This document shows positions 8,852 through 20,472 of a stretch of 60,231 nucleotides of DNA, in pieces. The translations under genes and the position numbers were made by a program. The notes under the pieces are model-generated. The model was not told the DNA's origin. It saw only the letters and a program-made list of their open reading frames with translations, and searched no databases. Each line of letters starts with the position of its first letter. Positions within the stretch are counted from its first letter, which is position 1. Origin of the DNA: an uncultured Pelagibacteraceae bacterium (GTDB taxonomy: Bacteria; Pseudomonadota; Alphaproteobacteria; Pelagibacterales; Pelagibacteraceae); contig CACJNV010000006.1 in the NCBI GenBank assembly GCA_902594865.1, positions 1-60,231 of the forward strand. The letters run 5' to 3'.

Positions 8852-10615
8852 TTATACTTTTAAAGGAAGAACTTTTAGCAATAGTTTGTTTCTAATTAAA
8901 TCAACATTTAATTGATTTAAAGTATTGATAATAAAATAAACTGTATCTTCATCAATATTTTCAATTTTGTCAGGTCCAATTACCTCAATTATTCTCAACA
9001 ATGCGGCACCAATCTCATTATTATCTATCATTGTTTGAATATCAGCAGGCATTTCTGATTGCTTTACCTCATAAAGACCGTCATATTTTTTTGAAATTTC
9101 AACTCCATCAGATTTAAGCGCCTCTAGAAAAATTATATCTTTTTTTGATAAAAAATATTTTTTATCTTTTTTAATTTTCTTTAAAAATTTATCTAGATCC
9201 TCTTCAATTTTAGATTTTGCATAGTCCCCATTGAAATAATTTATAAGTTTTGATTGATGTAAAATTTTACTATTATATTTAATCTTTTTATCTGATGTCT
9301 CTTTATTGTTTATATTACTATTATAAAATGTTGTAAAATTTGAAGGAACATCCTCAACGTTAATTTCACCTAAAAATTTTTTTAATTCTAAATCAAAGGC
9401 ATCGCCTATATCATCAGATATAAATAGATCCTTTAAAATCTTTATAAATTCTAATTTGATTTTTGGCTCTTCTGTTAAAAGAGTTCTTTGATATAAAAGA
9501 GCACGTCCCTCGATTGAAGATAAAGATTTATACGCCTGTTTTGCGTTTAAAAATTGATTAATATTAAATTGGAATTTTTTATAAAATTCAAATAACTCAT
9601 CTTCAGAATAATTTTTATCATTAACAGCTTTTTCTATTGTAGAAATTTTTTCTACATCAGTAATTTCTATATCTTTAATTTTAAAAAGTAAATTAGCAGC
9701 TGAAAGATATTTCCAAATTATTTTAGGTGTATCTTCTTTTGGTTCATAAGAAAACTCAGGGTTAGTTCTATGAGCTAAATGAAAATCTAAAATTGAATTT
9801 ATTGATATTTCTTTATCTGCCTCATCTAGATATCCAAATAAATAATTTATTTTGTTTTCGTAATAACTGTCTTCGAAACCTAACTCTTTTTTTAAATCTA
9901 AAATTAGTTGTGCCTCTTCATTTTTTCCATAATTGATTAAACAATATAAATTAAATTTTGATAGATATTCATCTCGAAGAGGTTCTGTATTTTTAGAAAA
10001 AATCTCACATGATTTTTTTACGTTTGATTCTGATAAATAAGTATCTACCAAATATCTTGCCAAATTTGGATGTAAATTTATTATTTGATTTTTAATTAAA
10101 TATTCTTCTATTAATTCTAAGTTTGCATCCTTTATTAACCAATCAGATTTAAGGCTCAAAAATTCTTGCTCAGTAATATTTTGAGTTGGAGAATAAGCAT
10201 TGGTTAATAAAGATATGTGCATTATATCAGATGCATCCTCAGAAAGATTAAACTTATTAATATTCTGAAATAAATTTTTTAATTTAGTGCCATCTGAGTT
10301 TGACCACATATCCATACTTAAGCCATATTCACTTGGATCATATAACCCAACAATTTTAATTTCTTTTGATGAAAATTCTTTATCTAATTTAATTGTATCT
10401 GTTTGTTTATTTGTTTGTAATTCGTAAACACTATTTTGAGTAGTACCACTAGAATTTTCACTTGAAATATTTGTTTCTGAAATAACCTGATTATCTTTTT
10501 TTTCTATATTCCAAATATCAATTGGTTTCTCTTCTGCAAATACAGGTATAAAAAAAACAAGACAAACTAATGTAATTGAAAGAATTTTCTTATTTAACAA
10601 TTTTAAAATTTTCAT
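8852..10615 (-). CDS. Predicted secreted, helix-rich protein of unknown function
   Basis: A 587-residue protein with no family that I recognise. The chosen ATG at 10615 gives a clean signal peptide (basic MKILKLLNKK, hydrophobic core, small-residue end near residue 27). An upstream in-frame start would add 15 residues of low-value sequence. After a polar linker rich in S, T, N and Q (about 28-70), the rest is mostly alternating hydrophobic and charged helices, suggesting a TPR-like alpha-solenoid exported to the periplasm. Its 5' end overlaps the preceding small membrane protein gene by 26 bases, implying translational coupling. def follows 21 bases downstream. Being in front of def-fmt-truA suggests a conserved but uncharacterised role. 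Confidence 0.7.
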   Translation of the reverse strand: MKILKLLNKKILSITLVCLVFFIPVFAEEKPIDIWNIEKKDNQVISETNISSENSSGTTQNSVYELQTNKQTDTIKLDKEFSSKEIKIVGLYDPSEYGLSMDMWSNSDGTKLKNLFQNINKFNLSEDASDIMHISLLTNAYSPTQNITEQEFLSLKSDWLIKDANLELIEEYLIKNQIINLHPNLARYLVDTYLSESNVKKSCEIFSKNTEPLRDEYLSKFNLYCLINYGKNEEAQLILDLKKELGFEDSYYENKINYLFGYLDEADKEISINSILDFHLAHRTNPEFSYEPKEDTPKIIWKYLSAANLLFKIKDIEITDVEKISTIEKAVNDKNYSEDELFEFYKKFQFNINQFLNAKQAYKSLSSIEGRALLYQRTLLTEEPKIKLEFIKILKDLFISDDIGDAFDLELKKFLGEINVEDVPSNFTTFYNSNINNKETSDKKIKYNSKILHQSKLINYFNGDYAKSKIEEDLDKFLKKIKKDKKYFLSKKDIIFLEALKSDGVEISKKYDGLYEVKQSEMPADIQTMIDNNEIGAALLRIIEVIGPDKIENIDEDTVYFIINTLNQLNVDLIRNKLLLKVLPLKV

Positions 10616-10772
10616 TTGGAATAATTTTTTCAATTTCTTTTTTAGGTGCAGGAAAATCAATTGTACTTAGAAAAAAAATAATACCTAAAATAACCCCTAA
10701 TCCGATTAAAGATTTAATCACAAGTCCTATGATGCTTGCTTTGCCTGAACTTGTGTTTTTAATGAATTGCAT
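10590..10772 (-). CDS. Small single-helix membrane protein
   Basis: A 60-residue protein with one strongly hydrophobic segment (about residues 14-36, SIIGLVIKSLIGLGVILGII) and a short polar tail containing a DFPAPKKEIEK motif. The proline- and lysine-rich tail looks conserved in style rather than random. The gene directly precedes and overlaps the secreted helical protein gene and is divergent from aroK (57 bases between start codons). No function can be assigned. It could be a membrane tether or partner for the exported protein encoded next to it. Confidence 0.65.
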   Translation of the reverse strand: MQFIKNTSSGKASIIGLVIKSLIGLGVILGIIFFLSTIDFPAPKKEIEKIIPNENFKIVK

Positions 10773-10829
10773 ATACTTTTAGATAATTTCAAATTAAGAC
10801 ATATTTATGTTTTTTCAATAAAGAAACTT

Positions 10830-11342
10830 ATGAAATCAAAAGAAAATCTAGTTTTTTTGGGGATGATGGGTTCTGGTAAGAGCTCTATTGGATCTTTAGT
10901 AGCTAAGAGATTAAAGTTAAATTTTGTCGATATCGATAAAGAAATTGAAAAAAATTTAAACATTACAATAAAAAAAATCTTTGAAGTTAAGGGTGAGAAT
11001 TATTTTAGAAAAATTGAAGAACAAACAACTTTAAAAAAACTTAAATTAAATTCTACTGTGATTTCACTTGGTGGGGGAGCTTTTACAAATAATAATATTA
11101 GGAAAGAAATTTTAAAAAATCATTTATCTTTTTGGCTAAATTGGGATGATAAAACATTGTTAAATAGAATTAAAAACAGTAAAAAAAGGCCATTAGCGAT
11201 TAATGCAACAGATACTGAATTAATTGATTTAATTAAGAAACGATCTAACATTTATTCTAAAGCTTTATATGAGATAAAGTGTGATAATCTTACTAAAATT
11301 GAAATAGTAAAAAAAATTGTAGAAATTTATGAAACAAACTAA
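10830..11342 (+). CDS. aroK: Shikimate kinase
   Basis: Phosphorylates shikimate at O3 with ATP in the chorismate pathway. I start it at ATG 10830 (170 residues), because an upstream TTG at 10767 would add 21 residues that do not belong to the family. The Walker A loop is GMMGSGKSSIG (about 11-21), the shikimate-binding DIDKEIE follows near 35, and LGGGAF lies near 78. KKRPLA marks the lid region near 116. Length is typical. It overlaps aroB by 14 bases, so two shikimate-pathway steps are co-expressed. Confidence 0.95.
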   Translation: MKSKENLVFLGMMGSGKSSIGSLVAKRLKLNFVDIDKEIEKNLNITIKKIFEVKGENYFRKIEEQTTLKKLKLNSTVISLGGGAFTNNNIRKEILKNHLSFWLNWDDKTLLNRIKNSKKRPLAINATDTELIDLIKKRSNIYSKALYEIKCDNLTKIEIVKKIVEIYETN

Positions 11343-12435
11343 ATTAAATATAGTAACTAAAACTGAAAAATATCCAATAATTATTGGATCAAATTTGACC
11401 TCAAGTTTATCAAAAATTTTTAAATCAAATTCAATTGATTTTAATAAATGTTTAATTGTTGTTGATAAAAATGTTCCAAAAAAATTTGTCTCAAATATTA
11501 AAAAGTCTTTAAAAAATAAAAGTATTTTTGTGTTATTTTTTAATGCTAGTGAAAAAAATAAAAATATTAATAGTGTTAATAAAATTCTAGAAGTTTTATT
11601 AAATAAAAACTTTTCAAGGAATGATGTTTTAATTTCTTTAGGAGGAGGAATTACAGGCGATGTTAGTGGTTTTGCGGCTAGTCTTTTCAAAAGGGGCCTA
11701 AAGTTTGCAAATATTCCAACAACTCTTTTAGCTCAAGTTGATTCATCAATAGGTGGAAAAACTGGAGTTAATTCTAAGTATGGTAAAAATTTAATAGGAA
11801 GTTTCTATCAACCATCATTGGTTCTCTCTGATATTCAATTTCTTAAATCTTTATCAAAAAGAGAAATAATTTGTGGATATGGAGAAATATTGAAGCATTC
11901 ATTAATTGAAAATAAAAAATTTTTTATTTTCTTAAATAAAAATTTTAAAAAGATTTTAAGTCTTTCATCTCCATTTATTGAAAAAGCTATCTATGAAAGT
12001 TGTAAAATTAAAAAAAAGATAGTCGAAAGAGACGAAAAAGAAACAGCATTAAGAAAAGTATTAAATTTTGGTCATACATTTGGCCATGCTTATGAGGCAG
12101 GTTTAGGGTACAGTCATAAACTAAATCATGGTGAAGCTGTGATACTTGGAATGAAGACAGCACTTAATTTTAGTTTAAGCGAAAATATGCTCAGTAAAAA
12201 TGAGTATAATTTAATTATAAATCATATTGATAATTCTGGCCTACCATCTTCAATAAAAAAACATTTTTCTATAAAAGATTTAAATAAGATTTTATCTTTT
12301 ATGATTAAAGATAAAAAAAATAATTCTAAAAAAATCAATTTAGTTTTATTAAAAAAAATTGGTAAGCCAATTTTCAACAAACAATACTCGAAAAAAAAGA
12401 TAAATTTATTTTTAAGAAAATTTTTAACTAATTAA
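11329..12435 (+). CDS. aroB: 3-dehydroquinate synthase
   Basis: NAD- and zinc-dependent cyclisation of DAHP to 3-dehydroquinate, the second step of aromatic amino acid synthesis. The 368-residue protein has the NAD-binding LGGGITGDVSGFAAS block (about 104-118), IPTTLLAQVDSSIGGKTGVN (about 129-148) and metal-ligand histidines in LNFGHTFGHAYE (about 245-256) and KLNHGEAV (about 264). Length is normal. It overlaps aroK upstream and converges with bolA, overlapping its 3' end by 12 bases. Confidence 0.97.
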   Translation: MKQTKLNIVTKTEKYPIIIGSNLTSSLSKIFKSNSIDFNKCLIVVDKNVPKKFVSNIKKSLKNKSIFVLFFNASEKNKNINSVNKILEVLLNKNFSRNDVLISLGGGITGDVSGFAASLFKRGLKFANIPTTLLAQVDSSIGGKTGVNSKYGKNLIGSFYQPSLVLSDIQFLKSLSKREIICGYGEILKHSLIENKKFFIFLNKNFKKILSLSSPFIEKAIYESCKIKKKIVERDEKETALRKVLNFGHTFGHAYEAGLGYSHKLNHGEAVILGMKTALNFSLSENMLSKNEYNLIINHIDNSGLPSSIKKHFSIKDLNKILSFMIKDKKNNSKKINLVLLKKIGKPIFNKQYSKKKINLFLRKFLTN

Positions 12436-12684
12436 AATTTGGATTGAGTGAATAAATTCTTTTAATTCTTGATCTAAAATCTTGTAAATTTTTTTATTAC
12501 TTTCAATTTTATTCATTTTTTTTAGTTCTTTTGAAACAATAATTAATTTTAAATGATATTTTCCCTCTTGATTTCCTTTGTGGTTTTTATGAAGAAAAGA
12601 TTTATCTTCAATATTTATACTTTCAATATTTATTTGATTTAATAATTTATTTTTTACAATTGTAATTAACTCATTTATATCCAT
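12424..12684 (-). CDS. bolA: BolA-family protein
   Basis: An 86-residue BolA-domain protein. It has the class II KH-like fold pattern, with a histidine-bearing segment (SFLHKNHKGNQEGKYHLKLI, about 29-48) followed by two amphipathic helices. BolA proteins usually bind [2Fe-2S] clusters together with monothiol glutaredoxins and act in iron handling or stress responses; no glutaredoxin gene is adjacent here. It starts 17 bases from the likely start of the DnaJ-like gene on the opposite strand, an alphaproteobacterial arrangement with DnaJ-cobS-cobT. The specific BolA subtype is not assigned. Confidence 0.88.
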   Translation of the reverse strand: MDINELITIVKNKLLNQINIESINIEDKSFLHKNHKGNQEGKYHLKLIIVSKELKKMNKIESNKKIYKILDQELKEFIHSIQILIS

Positions 12685-12701
12685 ATATGCTATTATATAT
12701 C
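12685..12701. promoter_or_regulatory. Very short divergent start region, bolA / DnaJ-like
   Basis: Only 17 bases separate the two start codons, and they are almost pure A/T with TATATGCTATTATATAT-like -10 content. The promoters of both genes must therefore lie inside the opposing coding sequences or overlap each other. No individual -35/-10 pair is convincing. Confidence 0.35.
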
Positions 12702-13235
12702 ATGAAAAATATTTGTGACTGGAATAATTGTAATGAAATAGGTGAATATAAGGCACCCGTAGAAAAAGATAATAGCAGAAAATTTAGAATGCTTTGCCTT
12801 GAGCATGTAAAAGAATTTAATAAAAATTGGAACTATTTTTCAGGAATGAATGATGACCAAGTAATGGATTTTTTAAAATCTGACATGACTTGGCACAAAC
12901 CCACACAAAGCTTTAGCTCTTCAGATAATTTTTTCAAAGTGTTATGGAATACAACTTTGAGAGATGAGTTCGATAAAGAAAAAATAAATGGAGATTATGA
13001 TCATATGCGTCAATTTAAATTTGATCATAAAGATATAAAAGCTTTTGGAATATTGGGGGTTTCTGTAGGTTTAAAGTGGAAGAAAATACAAGATAAATTC
13101 AAATTACTTGTGAAAAAATTTCACCCTGATATGAATTCTGGAAATAAAAAATACGAGGAAAAACTTAAACTTATAACTTTAGCTTATACCCAATTAAAAA
13201 ATACCTATAGAGAAAAAATTGACACCAAATCTTAA
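12702..13235 (+). CDS. DnaJ-domain protein with N-terminal Cys/His motif
   Basis: A 177-residue protein when started at ATG 12702; an ATG at 12687 would add only five residues. The C-terminal half has a J-domain ending with HPD at 141-143 in [12 protein letters not shown], the motif that stimulates Hsp70 ATPase. The N-terminal part has conserved cysteines C5, C10, C32 and H35 that could bind a metal, and a WNYFSGMN segment typical of alphaproteobacterial proteins encoded before cobS. It is therefore an accessory J-protein rather than canonical DnaJ. It overlaps cobS by 17 bases and is likely co-translated with it. Confidence 0.85.
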   Translation: MKNICDWNNCNEIGEYKAPVEKDNSRKFRMLCLEHVKEFNKNWNYFSGMNDDQVMDFLKSDMTWHKPTQSFSSSDNFFKVLWNTTLRDEFDKEKINGDYDHMRQFKFDHKDIKAFGILGVSVGLKWKKIQDKFKLLVKKFHPDMNSGNKKYEEKLKLITLAYTQLKNTYREKIDTKS

Positions 13236-14193
13236 CACAGAGCCGGATATAAAAGTTTCTTTAAAACAAACTTTTGGAATTGATTCAGAAATGGAAGTTG
13301 ACGCATTTTCAAAAAAAAATGAATACGTTCCTGAAATTGATAAAAACTACAAGTTTGATAGAGATACTACTTTAGCCATTATTTCAGGATTTGCGTTTAA
13401 TAAGAGAGTTTTAGTTCAAGGTTATCATGGCACTGGAAAATCTACTCACATTGAGCAAATAGCTGCAAGATTAAATTGGCCTTGTATCCGTGTAAATTTA
13501 GATAGTCATGTAAGTAGAATTGATTTGATTGGAAAAGATGCGATCGTTCTTAAAGATGGTAAACAAGTAACACAATTTAACGAGGGAATTTTACCTTGGT
13601 CTATACAAAATCCAGTTGCACTTGTTTTTGATGAATATGATGCTGGTAGACCTGATGTAATGTTTGTAATTCAAAGAGTTTTGGAAGCTGAGGGAAATTT
13701 TACATTACTAGATAAAAACAAAGTAATTAAACAAAATAAATTTTTTAGATTATTTGCAACTTCAAATACTGTTGGACTTGGTGATACGACAGGTCTTTAT
13801 CATGGTACGCAGCAAATTAACCAAGGTCAGATGGATAGATGGAATATTGTTACAACTTTAAACTATCTTAACCTAGATAGAGAAATGGACATTGTTTTGT
13901 CTAAAAATAAAAATTTAAATAACGCAAAGGGAAAAGAAAAGGTTGCTAACATGATAAAAGTAGCATCTTTAACACGAAAAGGATTTATTGCAGGAGATAT
14001 TTCAACAGTGATGAGCCCAAGAACAGTGTTACATTGGGCAGAAAATGCAGAGATATTTAAAGACACTGGTTACGCTTTTAGAGTAACTTTTCTTAATAAA
14101 TGTGATGATATTGAAAAAAATACTATCGCAGAATATTATCAAAGATGTTTTGGTGAAGAGTTGCCCGAATCTTTGATTAATATTCAAATCTAA
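13219..14193 (+). CDS. cobS: CobS-like AAA+ ATPase (cobaltochelatase small subunit family)
   Basis: A 324-residue MoxR/CobS-type AAA+ ATPase. Walker A is GYHGTGKST (68-76), Walker B is [10 protein letters not shown] (134-143), and sensor-like [11 protein letters not shown] follows near 186-196. In aerobic B12 synthesis CobS works with CobT and CobN to insert cobalt. No cobN or other cob genes are in view, so the function may differ. The start is a TTG inside the end of the DnaJ-like gene; the residues from this start ([19 protein letters not shown]) fit the family N-terminus. The cobT ATG overlaps its stop by one base. Confidence 0.92.
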   Translation: MTPNLNTEPDIKVSLKQTFGIDSEMEVDAFSKKNEYVPEIDKNYKFDRDTTLAIISGFAFNKRVLVQGYHGTGKSTHIEQIAARLNWPCIRVNLDSHVSRIDLIGKDAIVLKDGKQVTQFNEGILPWSIQNPVALVFDEYDAGRPDVMFVIQRVLEAEGNFTLLDKNKVIKQNKFFRLFATSNTVGLGDTTGLYHGTQQINQGQMDRWNIVTTLNYLNLDREMDIVLSKNKNLNNAKGKEKVANMIKVASLTRKGFIAGDISTVMSPRTVLHWAENAEIFKDTGYAFRVTFLNKCDDIEKNTIAEYYQRCFGEELPESLINIQI

Positions 14194-15992
14194 TGAGCAC
14201 TAAAGAAAATAATTTAAAAGAAAAATTCAAAATTGCTTTAACTTCTACAGCAAAAGTAATTGCTGATGATTTTGATGTGAAAAAAACAAATTCTGAAGAA
14301 AAAAAAATAAAAGAATTTAATTTTTTAGAGATTGATAATTTAACTAGTCCAGCTGATTTCATAAGATTACGTGCAGAAACAGACTCTTCTGCTTTGAAAA
14401 AAAAATTTTGTAATGAAACAATTTACAAAAAAAACCTTCCCTCAAATACATCTTCTAGATCACTTTATAATATCGCTGAAAAAATACGTTATGAGACTCT
14501 GGGAGGAAAAATGTTAAAAGGAATTGAGAAAAATTTTCAAGAAAATTATAATCAAATAATAAATCGTAAACGAAAAGATCAATTAAAAACTAAAGAAGAT
14601 GTATCTGTATCAGAGGCATTCGAGCTATATATGCTTAAGAATTTTCATAAAATTAAGCTAAATCCTCTAACAACAAAAATGCTTAATTTTTGGGAAAAAG
14701 ACTTTGAGGAAGCCATAGAAAAACATAAAGAATTTTTACTCAAAAATCTTGAAGATCAAAACATTTATAGTTCAAAGTTTTTAGAAATATTGGAAGAAAT
14801 GGACATTTTTCAAAGTGAAGATGAGGATGAAAGAAAAGAAGAAAATCAAGATCAAGGACAAGATAATCCATCAAATGAAGATGAAAATAATGACAAAGAA
14901 GATAATAAAGATGAAAAAGATGAAAATGTATCTGAGGCTTCATTGGATGCTGATTTTAGCGTTGACGAATTTAATTTTGACGAACAGTTATCAGACACAG
15001 AGTCAGATGAACAAAGTTCAGAACAAGTAGCTCAAAAAAAAATAGATAATATCAATTTAGATTATAAAATATTTACAACTCAATTTGATGAAGTTGTAAA
15101 AGCTGAAAATCTCGAAAATGCAGATGAAGCAACAAAACTAAGAAGAAATTTAGATCAACAATTAATAGGCTTTCAAGATATTATAACAAAACTTGCTAAT
15201 AAACTTCAGAGACAATTGCTTGCAAAACAAAATAGAGCATGGGAATTTGATTTAGAGGAGGGATTATTAGACAGTTCAAAACTTCCAAGAATTATTATGG
15301 ATCCATATAATTCTTTGTCATTCAAAAAAGAAAAAGATTTAGATTTTAAAGATACAGTAGTGACTCTACTTATTGATAATTCAGGATCCATGAGAGGAAG
15401 ACCAATCACCATTGCAGCTATTTGTGCAGATATTTTATCCAGAACGCTAGAAAGGTGCTCTGTTAAAGTTGAAATTTTAGGTTTCACAACTAAAAATTGG
15501 AAGGGTGGACAGAGTAGAGAATTATGGACCAAAAATTCCAAACCTAAAACACCAGGAAGATTAAACGACCTAAGACATATAATTTACAAAGGAGCAGATA
15601 CCCATTGGAGACAGGCAAAAAATAATTTAGGGCTAATGCTTAAAGAAGGATTGCTCAAAGAGAACATCGATGGAGAAGCTATATCGTGGGCTTATAACAG
15701 AATAAAAAAGAGAAAAGAGGAAAGAAAAATATTAATGGTTATTTCTGATGGAGCTCCTGTAGATGATTCAACTCTCTCTGTAAATTCAGGTGATTTTTTG
15801 GAAAAACATTTAAAAAAGATTGTAAAATTTATTGAAAATAAATCGGATATTGAAGTTTTAGCTATAGGAATTGGTCACGATGTTTCAAGATATTACAATA
15901 AAGCTATTAAAATTACTGACGTAAATGAATTGGGAGATGTTATGATATCTCAATTAAGCTCATTATTTGAAACAAAGAACAAATACCATTAA
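14193..15992 (+). CDS. cobT: CobT-like VWA-domain protein (cobaltochelatase CobT family)
   Basis: A 599-residue protein with the CobT layout. An N-terminal helical domain is followed by a very acidic, low-complexity linker (about 206-285, runs of E, D, N and K) and a C-terminal von Willebrand A domain. The MIDAS motif is [13 protein letters not shown] near 394-406, with a second acidic metal-site region [10 protein letters not shown] near 513. CobT normally partners CobS as the AAA+/VWA chelatase motor. The gene starts immediately after cobS, as in other alphaproteobacteria. It converges with regB, sharing 4 bases at the stops. Confidence 0.92.
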   Translation: MSTKENNLKEKFKIALTSTAKVIADDFDVKKTNSEEKKIKEFNFLEIDNLTSPADFIRLRAETDSSALKKKFCNETIYKKNLPSNTSSRSLYNIAEKIRYETLGGKMLKGIEKNFQENYNQIINRKRKDQLKTKEDVSVSEAFELYMLKNFHKIKLNPLTTKMLNFWEKDFEEAIEKHKEFLLKNLEDQNIYSSKFLEILEEMDIFQSEDEDERKEENQDQGQDNPSNEDENNDKEDNKDEKDENVSEASLDADFSVDEFNFDEQLSDTESDEQSSEQVAQKKIDNINLDYKIFTTQFDEVVKAENLENADEATKLRRNLDQQLIGFQDIITKLANKLQRQLLAKQNRAWEFDLEEGLLDSSKLPRIIMDPYNSLSFKKEKDLDFKDTVVTLLIDNSGSMRGRPITIAAICADILSRTLERCSVKVEILGFTTKNWKGGQSRELWTKNSKPKTPGRLNDLRHIIYKGADTHWRQAKNNLGLMLKEGLLKENIDGEAISWAYNRIKKRKEERKILMVISDGAPVDDSTLSVNSGDFLEKHLKKIVKFIENKSDIEVLAIGIGHDVSRYYNKAIKITDVNELGDVMISQLSSLFETKNKYH

Positions 15993-17269
15993 ATATTAAA
16001 TAATTCTTTATTCTTCCATCTAATAATAACTTCAGCACCACTACGTGTTTTCGAATTTCTACAATTGACTGATGCAAAATTTTTTTCTAATAAAGTTTTT
16101 CCAATAAACAGCCCTAGTCCTAAACCCTCTTTAGACTTATCTTTTGAATAATTTGATTTTAAGTACGGTTCTCCAATTTTTGATATGATATCTCGTGGAT
16201 AACCATTACCATCATCTTCTACTGTGAGCTCTGTAAATTCACTGTCACTTTTTAAATTAATAAAAATAGAATTTTTGGCAAATTTGTTTGCATTTCCTAT
16301 AAAGTTTCTTAATCCATAAACTATTTCAATAGATTTACTTATTTTTTTGGGGTTGGAATCTTGATCAAAATTAAAAACAAATTCCTTTTTACTTATTTCC
16401 TTAAATGAAGAGATAATTTCATGCAAATAATCTCGAATATTAATATCTTTATCAATAAATTCATCTTCCTCCACAGGATTTAAAGTTAATCTCTTTAAAA
16501 TTGCATTACATCGCTCAACTTGGCTATTCAATAGCTCTATATCTTTCTCTAAATCTTTTTGCCCTTTAAATTGTTTCATTAAATCATGTGCAATTATTGT
16601 TATTGTGGAAAGTGGTGTACCTAAAGAATGTGCAGCTGCAGCAGCTTGTCCACCCAAAGATAAAAGCTCATGTTCTTTAGCCATTACCTCTTCCATTTTT
16701 CCTAATGCCTCTTTTCTTAATCTAGATTGTGAACCAAACGTCATTGCAAAATAATTTAAAAATACTAAAGCGATAATCAAAGAAACCGGGATAGAGTAAT
16801 AAAAATAATGATTGTTATGAAAATCACTATTTAAATTAATTGGCAAATCTTTATAATTAAAAGTTAAAAATACGATTATAATTATTGTTAACATTACTAA
16901 CAAAGTATTAGTTCTTAAGCTTAAATTTGATGAAGAAAAAACGCTTGGTATTAATATAAAAATTACAAATGGATTAGTTATTCCCCCTGACAAATAAAGA
17001 AGAACACCTAATTGCAAAATGTCTATAAACAGGAAGATAAAAGCAGATCTATCTGATAATTGTGTTTTTTTATAAATAAATATTAAATATAAATTACTTA
17101 ATATTCCTAAAAATATAACTAAATTTGAAGTTATAAAATCAAAACTAGAATTTAAAAATAAATATACAAAATTTACTGCAATAAGTTGTCCAATAATTCC
17201 AATCCATCTCAGAGTTATATAAGTTGATTTTTTAAAAGAATGATATTTTGAAGTTTCAAAAAACTTCAT
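15989..17269 (-). CDS. regB: Redox-sensing histidine kinase RegB/PrrB/ActS family
   Basis: A membrane sensor kinase of 426 residues with about six hydrophobic helices in residues 18-182. Between helices lies GGITNPF (95-101), matching the ubiquinone-responsive loop of RegB. The phosphoacceptor H-box is [17 protein letters not shown] (206-222, His 214), and Cys 254 in VERCNAILK lies where the redox-active cysteine of RegB is expected. The ATPase domain has [17 protein letters not shown] and GLGLGLF. RegB controls energy and redox genes through RegA, which is not in the window. Residue 215 is Ser where many kinases have an acidic residue. The gene starts 2 bases after gyrB ends. Confidence 0.93.
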   Translation of the reverse strand: MKFFETSKYHSFKKSTYITLRWIGIIGQLIAVNFVYLFLNSSFDFITSNLVIFLGILSNLYLIFIYKKTQLSDRSAFIFLFIDILQLGVLLYLSGGITNPFVIFILIPSVFSSSNLSLRTNTLLVMLTIIIIVFLTFNYKDLPINLNSDFHNNHYFYYSIPVSLIIALVFLNYFAMTFGSQSRLRKEALGKMEEVMAKEHELLSLGGQAAAAAHSLGTPLSTITIIAHDLMKQFKGQKDLEKDIELLNSQVERCNAILKRLTLNPVEEDEFIDKDINIRDYLHEIISSFKEISKKEFVFNFDQDSNPKKISKSIEIVYGLRNFIGNANKFAKNSIFINLKSDSEFTELTVEDDGNGYPRDIISKIGEPYLKSNYSKDKSKEGLGLGLFIGKTLLEKNFASVNCRNSKTRSGAEVIIRWKNKELFNI

Positions 17270-17271
17270 TT

Positions 17272-19389
<2,118 letters not shown>

Positions 19390-19450
19390 TTATCTTAACA
19401 AAAAAAATGTAAAATGCCTCAATTACGCTTGAAAAATAAAGCTTATTTAA

Positions 19451-19540
19451 TGGCGGAGAGAATGGGATTCGAACCCATGAAAGAATTGCTCCTTTACACG
19501 CTTTCCAAGCGCGCGCCTTAAACCACTCGGCCACCTCTCC
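19451..19540 (-). tRNA. tRNA-Ser (GGA)
   Basis: The 90-base minus-strand sequence begins GGAGAGGTGGCCGAGTGG and ends with an encoded CCA. The acceptor stem GGAGAGG pairs with the 3' TCTCTCC. The anticodon stem CGCGC/GCGTG encloses the loop TTGGAAA, giving anticodon GGA. A long variable arm is present, and the T-arm has GGTTCGAATCC. It reads UCC and UCU serine codons. It lies upstream of gyrB on the same strand and is divergent from a methyltransferase-like gene. Confidence 0.97.
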
Positions 19541-19584
19541 AAGCATAATTTGATTATTTGGTATTACTTTTATAACCTTATTTA

Positions 19585-20466
19585 ATGAAGCTAGGAAGAA
19601 AAATAAAAAAATTTAAATACAAATTTTTATTTTTTTTAAGGTCACATCTTCATATCTTTATCTATAATTATATAATTCTTAATTTATCAAAAAAAAAATT
19701 TAAAAAATGTATTAGCTCTAAGAAAATAAGAATTATAAAATCTAAGAATTTAGATTATATCAATAAATTTGAATATAAAATTACATCTCAAAATAATGAA
19801 GATGGAATTATCGAATATTTAAGTAGTAAAATAAAAAAACCAGATAATTTTTTTTTTGAAATAGGTTTTGACTTTAACGAATTCAATTCATTTAATTTAA
19901 TTAAAAAAAATTGGTCTGGAACTTTAATTGATGGCGATCAAATAAAATGTGATAAATTAAAAGTATGTATAAATAGATACTACAGAAAAAAAAAAATTAA
20001 TGTCAGTAGCAATTTTATAAATTATAAGAATATAAATCAAATTATTAAAACTTATATATCAAAAAAAAACTTTGATTTTTTTTCTTTAGATACTGATGGA
20101 ATGGATTATTGGATATTAGAGAAACTCAATTTTAGACCTAAAATAATATGTCTTGAATTTAATCCGTGGCTAGGAAAATTTAAAAAATTAGTCATACCAA
20201 AAAAATTAAAATTTAATTATAATTCAGATATGTACTATGGTGCTTCTTTAAAAGCATATATTTATTTATTAGATAAAAGAAATTATAAGCTAGTTGCTAT
20301 AGAGAGTAGCGGTAACAATGCCTTTTTTATTAAACAGAACGAATTTAAAATTAAATTTAATGAACTTGATATCAATAAAAGCTTTAAACTTGATCCTAAA
20401 TTTTCAACTGCAGAGTACAACAAAGTCTACGCTAGATTAATTAAAAAAAAATGGATTGGAAAATAA
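19585..20466 (+). CDS. FkbM-like methyltransferase-family protein
   Basis: A 293-residue protein with weak but recognisable similarity to FkbM-type SAM-dependent methyltransferases. SQNNEDGIIEYL (68-79) precedes the first Rossmann strand FFFEIGFDFNEFNS (89-102), and DGD (116-118) follows strand 2. DFFSLDTDGMDYWILEKL lies about residues 164-181. The first 60 residues are very basic with a hydrophobic stretch. The gene is even more A-rich than its surroundings. It sits alone between tRNA-Ser and a convergent second methyltransferase (6-base gap). The substrate is unknown; FkbM proteins often modify polysaccharides or lipids. Confidence 0.6.
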   Translation: MKLGRKIKKFKYKFLFFLRSHLHIFIYNYIILNLSKKKFKKCISSKKIRIIKSKNLDYINKFEYKITSQNNEDGIIEYLSSKIKKPDNFFFEIGFDFNEFNSFNLIKKNWSGTLIDGDQIKCDKLKVCINRYYRKKKINVSSNFINYKNINQIIKTYISKKNFDFFSLDTDGMDYWILEKLNFRPKIICLEFNPWLGKFKKLVIPKKLKFNYNSDMYYGASLKAYIYLLDKRNYKLVAIESSGNNAFFIKQNEFKIKFNELDINKSFKLDPKFSTAEYNKVYARLIKKKWIGK

Positions 20467-20472
20467 TTTTAT

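Noticed and set aside
10576-10782. Plus-strand ORF opposite the small membrane protein
   Set aside because: It lies antisense to the 60-residue ORF, has no clear ribosome site and no family-like pattern.
14815-15030. Plus-strand ORF rich in K and M
   Set aside because: It is a frame-shifted shadow of the acidic linker of cobT, which has intact flanking domains.
19451-19584. tRNA-Ser as an integration site for an island carrying the FkbM-like gene
   Set aside because: The gene lies at the 5' end of the tRNA, no integrase or direct repeat of the tRNA 3' end was seen, so an att site is not supported.
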